Below, in pieces: positions 58,194-64,000 of a stretch of DNA of 64,000 bases. The notes under the pieces are model-generated. The model searched no databases. It had not been told where the DNA came from and worked only from the letters and a program-made list of their open reading frames with translations. The translations under genes were made by a program, and so were the position numbers. The stretch comes from Antedon mediterranea (lineage: Eukaryota > Echinodermata > Crinoidea > Comatulida > Antedonidae). The DNA is taken from the NCBI RefSeq assembly GCF_964355755.1, contig NC_092671.1:20116001-20180000 (forward strand). Reading direction: 5' to 3'. Each line of letters begins with the position of its first letter. Positions within the stretch are counted from its first letter, which is position 1.

Positions 58194-58920
58194 TAGTGAT
58201 GTTTTACATATAAGTTATAACGTTTAACTTTTCATTCTCCATACATTCAATTCTTTTAATATAGTTCTTGTATAACACCATATCAAGTAGTAGTAGAAAT
58301 TATTGTAGGGTTTTCTTATTATTCAGTCAATTCAGTGTTTCTATACAGAAAAGAGAAGTCAGTGGCCTTAACATCAATTAATTGTATAATTTGCACCCAA
58401 GGTCGAATAGCAAGAAACTCAGGTCCAGTTACATTGGTGTTCATTGGTCAATAGGAAATGAACAGCACACTTATGGGTGGTGACAAAGTTTAGTTATTGA
58501 TAAGTTGTCCTTGGGAAAAACACATTAGTTGGGTTGACCATGGGCTGACAGAGTTAACGACTTCGTAACGCTATCCGGGGCTCCTGCGCCTAATGTTAAT
58601 TTCCTCAACAAATTGCTGTAAATAAATATTATAGATAGAGCTATAATAAGAATTGCATTTTCCTTCCCCCAGTGTGCTTTTTTCGGGGCTTCTCCTAGAC
58701 GTACGTTCGCATTGAACTTGAACGCAAAACAAAATATCGAGTAAATGATCTAACAATCGGCGGTTCCGCACAGAGCACGCGCATCTAACATACGGCAACA
58801 AATGTTATCGTTTAAATAGTCCACAAGTCCAAGTACGATCGTTTTGCTCATTGGTAGCATGCTGCATGAGAGTGTCTTTTCCGGCCATCTAGGGGTGCCA
58901 TTTAACAAAATTTGCTTCGC

Positions 58921-59286
58921 CGATACGTACTGAAATGTATCAATATCACCTATTTACATTGGCATATTTAATTTCCTCAACAAATTGCTGTAAATAAATA
59001 TTATAGATAGAGCTATAATAAGAATTGCATTTGCCTTCACCCAGTGTGCTTTTTTCGGGGCTTCTCCTAGACGTACGTTCGCATTGAACTTGAACGCAAA
59101 ACAAAATATCGAGTAAATGATCAAACAATCGGCGGTTCCGCACAGAGCACGCGCATCTAACATACGGCAACAAATGTTATCGTTTAAATAGTCCACGATT
59201 CCAAGTACAATCGTTTTGCTCATTGGTAGAATGCTGCATGAGAGTGTCTTTTCCGGCCATCTAGGGGTGTCATTTAACAAAATTTT
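58921..59286. repeat. Second tandem unit of element A with the empty site
   Basis: It duplicates the sequence split by element B (54217-54264 plus 58596-58920), from CGATACGTACTGAAATGTAT to CATTTAACAAAATT, with a few differences (for example CAAACAATC against CTAACAATC). It keeps the site before insertion of B. Confidence 0.85.
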
Positions 59287-59301
59287 CTTCTCCTCAGGCC
59301 C

Positions 59302-59340
59302 CACCCCAGGGGGGGGGGGGTGGTAGGTATGGGGGTGGGG
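59302..59340 (+). other. G-rich tract
   Basis: Runs of G (10, then 5 and 4) within 40 bp near the right end of element A could form a G-quadruplex; the left end has the equivalent C runs (53657-53670). Confidence 0.5.
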
Positions 59341-59401
59341 TGACCCAAATACTTAGTGTGCAAACCCCCCCTTGACAGATCCTGGCTACGGCCCTGTACA
59401 G

Positions 59402-60548
59402 TATGCTGTAAAATTCCAAAAAAAGTTTATTTTCATCTTTTGTTTTTAACTTATATTACTGTTAACCTAGCCATAGTGTTACTCAGTTAGCAAACCTTCT
59501 GACATTAAACAACATCTACTTATAACAATATCATCAGTCAGATATTACGGTAAATATTCAAATAGCAATAAAAAAAAATGTTTAGAAATAGTTTAATAGA
59601 ACATACTTTTAGGCCACACATGAAGGTCTCCATGCTTACTGTTAAGCCTATCAAACTTCATCGGTGATAGTGTAAAAAGATATCAGATATTAAACCATGT
59701 ACTGAGCGAGCATGGTGAAACAATAATATTCATGTGCTAGCTATTCAGCAAACAACTAGTTCAATTATAATCACGGAAGCAATTTGAATGGCACATGTGC
59801 ATCAGGTGCATGGAAAATGGAATGGAAAATACAACAGTAGGATTCAGTAGGCCCGTTAAGATTAAAGAATGAAAAATCGATCTTACCTTAACGCAATATG
59901 CCCAAAAGGTCGAAAATAAAAATACAAATAACCAGTGCAAACAGTACAGTTATGCTAATTATTAATAGTTTTTGCTTCCTCTTCAACTCGTTTAGTAGTT
60001 CTGCATAGGTTGGGTAGCAAATTGTTAAATCATTTTGCACCATTATCAAGCACTGACTGAAACTGTGGAAAGAAATGGAACCATTAAAAATAGCTAATAC
60101 AGGGTAATGATAGCAATAATTGAATATTTTTGCATCTTACTTCTTTATTTTTTTAATGAAAATGTTGGATAACATATATCATTACATTCTCAACCATTTT
60201 TTTAATTAAACATCAAGCTACAGTACTGACTGTTTGAATGGCACATGCGCATAACTCATATCTGCAACAGCGGGTCGCCAGCAGCACTTAAAGAACATAT
60301 TCCACAAGAAATAAGACCAACTAAAAAGTCATTCTGTGCAATCCCCTTGAGGCTTGCTACTTAGACCTAGTCTAGGCCTAAATATATTTTTTGATAACAT
60401 TAAAAATATAAATTAGCATAACCAAATTTTGATTTATTCAATGTTTATATTACACATCACCCACCACCCCTAACCCTAACACCTCCCCCCCCCCCCACCC
60501 AATTCAGATTATAATTAATAGCCTAGGCCTATGCCTACTAGGCTAGTA
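59402..60548. other. Gene-free stretch
   Basis: AT-rich, no coding signal; a C-run at 60486-60497. Confidence 0.4.
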
Positions 60549-60790
60549 TTAATGTAATTTGGACTTAAAACAAGATAGAAAATTGATAATTTTGAGTTCT
60601 TCTGGTAAAGTATTCCATATTTTGGGTCCTTGAAAAGATATATCATGCTTGCCAACCTCCGTATTTAAACAATCATAAGCATAATCTAATTTATTTCTGG
60701 TATTATGATTATGAACTGAACTAAAAGTTTGAAAATAAGTATAAAAAATCCTAGGCAGTTGATTATGTTTTTTGAATTTAAACATAAATA
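60549..60790 (-). pseudogene. LINE reverse transcriptase C-terminal fragment
   Basis: VHNHNTRNKLDYAYDCLN, GKHDISFQGPKIWNTLPEEL and FLSCFKSKL form the conserved C-terminal block of many LINE polymerases (HNTR...GPKIWN-LP...FK-KL). Upstream sequence to 60900 is worn. No 5' part is present. Confidence 0.65.
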
Positions 60791-61960
60791 AAGCAACATT
60801 TTTTGTAAGTAAGTAGTAAATATTGAGTGTATTAAATAAAACAAAAAGAGGAGCTGAATGGTGGAGGTAATGTACATTATAAACTTCTTAATCTGAAAGC
60901 TCTTTTTTGCAAAATATAAATACGGTTTAAATTAATTTTTGAAGTAAAACCCCAAACTGTTTTTAATTTTTTTTTTAATGAGGCAAAAAAAGTGATTTAT
61001 AAATTTATAGTAAAACAGAGGAAGGCAAGGCATGTTTAAGTTTATTAAGGACACCGACCTGTGTTTTTAACTTATGATATTGATGAGAACTTGTATACAT
61101 TGCAGTCTGTATCATTAAACTGGACGAAGACTTTACTTCCTTTATAGATTATCCCCATACTTCTGGAAGCAATTATCCATGCTTATCTTGTCACTCTAAG
61201 TACTGAGTTGCAAAAGGCTGTGATGGCATTACTTCTCCGTCCTATACAACTCACTGTCCATTCTCAGAGAACGCATTTAAAGTAGCTTTTGTGGCATGCT
61301 GTACTGTAATTGTCATATGGGCTTCGCATGAGTCCGAGCGGTTTACTCATGTAGTCAGATAGGAGAAACGTCCAAGTGGTTTAATATAGTAAAGTTATTA
61401 GGTAAAGAAAAAATTCAGTAAAGTTAAAGTAAAAGTATATTTCTTTAATGAGGTCTTGCTGACCTGTGTCTGTTCACCTTCCTACCAAAACTAAAACTGT
61501 AGGCTCTTAACATATATCATCTTAACTATTTAAGAAACCCACCCTGACTTCTAATTGGCCAACAATATTCCAAGTAGTTTGACTAGTTAGCCTTCTTCAA
61601 AAATTGAGACAAAATTACTGTTAACTTTGTCTGTGGCTTCTTTTTCTAGGCCACATGGTACCATATGATATGTGTAACTGTAAGAGGAGTAACATGAGAA
61701 TATAAAACTGAAAATGTTCAAAGTAGTTTCAAATGTTCAGCTTGCAGTATTAATAATGCATTGTTTATAATTTCTACTGCTCCATCATCAAAATGTAAAA
61801 TTCATTGTTCATCAATGGTATGGTGTCCACTGTGTTAAATTTAATGTTATCTTTCAAATCATAAAATTTTCTTCAAAAATCATACTGTCAAAAACTAAAA
61901 GTAAAATATCAATCAAATTAATTACATAAAAGTTTTTCTTCAACGCTACTCATTTCACTG
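60791..61960. other. Stretch without supported gene
   Basis: No coding motif recognised. It lies just downstream of the gypsy remnant at 62-64 kb and may hold its 3' end or LTR; no direct repeat was found inside the window to prove this. Confidence 0.3.
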
Positions 61961-61984
61961 TTGCACTGCTCTCAATCAGAAATG

Positions 61985-62985
61985 TAACTAAATTAAAACA
62001 GCTCCAATTCAGTTTGGAGTAAAAATGGTTTATCAAAGTTTGGTGCTCTTAAAATTGGGTGAGCAATAAGCTGAGATTTTATATCTGTGAATGCTTGATC
62101 ACACTCTGGCGTCCACTTTACTCTCTTTGGTTCTGCTTTCTTAGTTAAATTTATCAAAGGTCTTTTGCTATGTCATCATAGTGTAGAATGAACTTATTAG
62201 GAAAATCATCATAAAAAATACATACAAATTGATAACATAACTTACTGACAAATATACATTTATAAAAGATTTTCCAGCATAGCCCAAAAAGCTTATTAGC
62301 TTTATTTCCATTGGGATTCTTTATGTCCAAGGTAGTTTACAGTGCTGTTAGCAAATTTCGATTTAGATAGCTTAATAGTAAGACCAGCTTCTGAAATTTT
62401 ACTTAATACAATGTCTAAGTGATTTAAATGATCTTGCCACGTATTAGAAAAAATTGAAATATCATAAATATATTGTCTGCAAAATGCGGAACATCCTATC
62501 AATACCGTATCAACTAGTTTTTTAAATGTTGCACTAGAATTCGTCATACCAAACGGCATGACCCTATATGAAAACTGCCCAAATGGTGTCACAAATGCTG
62601 ATTTTACTTTAGCTTGCGGATCTAGAGGTACTGTACCTGATAAAATCCCTTAGTCAAATCTAGGGTTGAGATATACTTAGCTTTTGCTACATCGTCAAGA
62701 ATCTGATCTATCCTAGGAGGATAAGGATCAAACTCAGTTATCTTGTTCAATATGCACAGTAATCAGTGCACACATGAATATCACTGTTAGGTTTTGGTAC
62801 AACAACAATAGGAGACGCATATGCACTCTAGTTGACTTCTCAATGACCCCTAAACTCAACATACTGTCTTCCTCTTCTTTGACTTTTGTCATCATTGATT
62901 GTGGTGTTCTGTAAGCATGTCTGATTGGTGTTTCATGAGTAGTTTTTACTGTATGTGTAAGTATTATTAGTTTTTCCAGGCACAT
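61985..62985 (-). pseudogene. Reverse transcriptase and RNase H start
   Basis: Segments are THETPIRHAYRTPQSMMTK and SLGVIEKST (lead-in), ASPIVVVPKPNSD in another frame, TPFGQFSYRVMPFGMTNSSA, IYDISIFSN where YxDD would be (YIYD, one Asp changed) and GLTIKLSKSKFANSTVNYLG. An AT-rich insertion of about 90 bp interrupts the thumb near 62200-62300, and KWTPECDQAFTDIKSQL at 62115-62060 starts the RNase H region. Confidence 0.7.
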
Positions 62986-63289
62986 CAGAAAAAAGCTTTC
63001 GTATGTTTGGTGTATTGGTTATTTCCCATTTTTGTTTTGTAGAAATGGAGTCTGCAATTTTTACGTCGTTCAATGTTTGTGTTTGTTTATAGGATGAACC
63101 TATACTGTCATCGAAAAATTGTGTTTCGAGGTCATAATCAACAGGCTGAACAATCGATTCATTGCCTGTTTCTTGAATTACCCCAGTCCCACAGTAACAT
63201 TGAGATATTTGCCGAGCATCTTCTTGTGTGTACCATTTTTTTTATTAAGTTAGCATGTGTAATTCTATGAGATTTACGTTTATCAAAAT

Positions 63290-64000
63290 ATGTATTTCAT
63301 AATCCACCTCACCAATGTTTTTAGTAATTTTATATGGACCTTGCCATTTGGAATCCAACTTTCCTGTGCCTTCTGGGAGGAAAATTAAGATCTCTTCACC
63401 GACTTTATAGTGTATATCTTTTGCAGTTCTTTCATAATAAAGATTTAATTTTCTGTTGCTTTTTCTGTTTTAAGTTTGATTTGCACTAGCCATCCACTTA
63501 TTTAAGTTTTGAGCTATCCCAGGTGTGGTATATGTCTGTTCTCACCAAGGAATATTTGTCTACCATATAGTAAGGGAAATGGTGAATATCCTGTGAATTC
63601 ACACGGTACATCTGTATAAGAAAATAAATGGATATATCTATCACATGGAGTTTTCTTGTTGGACATGAGACAGTGAATTTATCATAAGTTTCAATGTACT
63701 TATAAAACGCTCCGTATATCCGTTAGTCTGTTGGTGATAAGGCGTTTTTTACATAGTTCTACGATAATTTGTGACATATTGGTACCTAGCTTGGTCATGA
63801 ATAATTTGACTAGGTAAACCAACTCTAGAAAATACAGTAATTAAACTCTGTGCTACAGTTACCCCCATTTGATCGGGTATTGGTATAGCTTCTGGATATC
63901 TAGTTGCAGTCACACAATACTAAAAGATATCTACTGTATTCCCATCCTCTGTAACAGAAAATAGACCCCAATATATCTATCCCAATTCTTTTAAATGGGA
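63290..64000 (-). pseudogene. Integrase core and C-terminal domain (upstream of RT)
   Basis: Legible blocks are CVTATRYPEAIPIPDQ, where the usual catalytic Asp before ATRYPEA appears lost, HQQTNGYTERFISTLK (the catalytic Glu region), and the C-terminal HYKVGEEILIFLPEGTGKLD with KWQGPYKI. Stops interrupt it several times. Its position upstream of RT is the notable point. Confidence 0.65.

Larger units (their letters stand above)
54265..58595. mobile_element. Nested TIR element B, 4.3 kb
   Basis: A perfect 32-bp inverted pair, CATTAGGCGCAGGAGCCCCG... at 54265-54296 and its complement at 58564-58595, bounds the insertion. The left flank ends GGCATATT and the right begins TTAATTTCC; the uninterrupted sequence GGCATATTTAATTTCC is present at 58961-58976 in the second tandem unit of element A, so the insertion point is known. 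It encodes no transposase; it holds the satellite array and element C. Confidence 0.85.
53614..59396. mobile_element. Outer TIR element of a nested group (element A)
   Basis: CAGGCCCGTAGCCAGG at 53614-53629 faces CCTGGCTACGGCCCTG at 59381-59396 (15 of 16 paired). TACAG lies outside both ends (53609-53613, 59397-59401). The ends carry C/G-rich tracts. It includes a tandem duplication (unit about 365 bp), and element B lies inside one unit. Open frames on the minus strand (53785-54072, 58571-58801, 58954-59304) are not recognised. Confidence 0.7.
61960..64000 (-). mobile_element. Ty3/gypsy remnant with apparent IN-RT-RH order (Gmr1-like)
   Basis: On the minus strand, integrase comes first (64000-63300), followed within about 300 bp by the approach to RT (62985-62734), RT (62592-62302) and the start of RNase H (62160-61990). 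Standard gypsy elements have RT before integrase. The Gmr1-like group of deuterostome gypsy elements has this order. Frameshifts and stops are frequent, so the copy is dead. The element leaves the window at 64000. Confidence 0.6.

Noticed and set aside
58571-59304. Duplicate minus-strand frames as a gene pair
   Set aside because: They are copies of the non-coding tandem unit in element A, and the frame differs between copies.

Overview
The window is eukaryotic nuclear DNA. It is AT-rich, has no operons and no long uninterrupted host genes, shows GT/AG-bounded exons, and is packed with transposable elements (TEs). The word TAGGCCTA and its relatives are repeated throughout, densest near 46.6-46.9 kb. 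One Ty3/gypsy element appears to carry the integrase upstream of reverse transcriptase, an order known from deuterostome Gmr1-like elements. Together these suggest a marine deuterostome, most likely an echinoderm. That is inference; the species cannot be read from the sequence.

Layout. 0.2-4.4 kb: a minus-strand, intron-containing, decayed MULE-like transposase gene with a SWIM zinc finger and a possible promoter with a perfect NRF1 palindrome. 5.9-7.2 kb: exons of a multi-copy invertebrate gene family. 7.2-10.3 kb: no gene. 10.36-14.49 kb: a pogo-like DNA transposon with 25-bp perfect inverted ends and an internally deleted transposase. 14.7-15.2 kb: an unrecognised coding fragment. 15.7-19.74 kb: a nearly complete jockey/CR1-superfamily LINE, split by a MITE with TTAA target duplications. 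20.3-26.55 kb: a decayed Ty3/gypsy element with PR-RT-IN order, itself hit by a long-inverted-repeat MITE and by an insertion headed by 5S rRNA-like sequence. 26.8-31.2 kb: a CR1 LINE broken by a second LINE and by a TIR element. 31.2-34.2 kb: hAT, multi-copy-family and CR1 remnants.

34.2-45.4 kb holds mostly anonymous sequence, CCAGTTG arrays at 38.9 and 42 kb in inverted orientation, and a small TIR element. 45.4-47.5 kb is a tRNA-headed SINE interrupted by a TIR element with TTA duplication. 48.1-49.85 kb is a MITE with about 300-bp inverted arms and an 8-bp duplication. 51.7-53.46 kb is a non-coding LTR element with near-identical LTRs. 53.6-59.4 kb is a nest of at least three TIR elements with a higher-order tandem repeat at its centre. 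60.5 kb has a LINE end, and 62.0-64.0 kb a Ty3/gypsy element with apparent IN-then-RT order.

No intact host protein gene is supported. The functional signals seen are those of mobile elements, and nearly all coding remnants are on the minus strand. The main value of the window is the record of nested insertions, many with exact target-site duplications.
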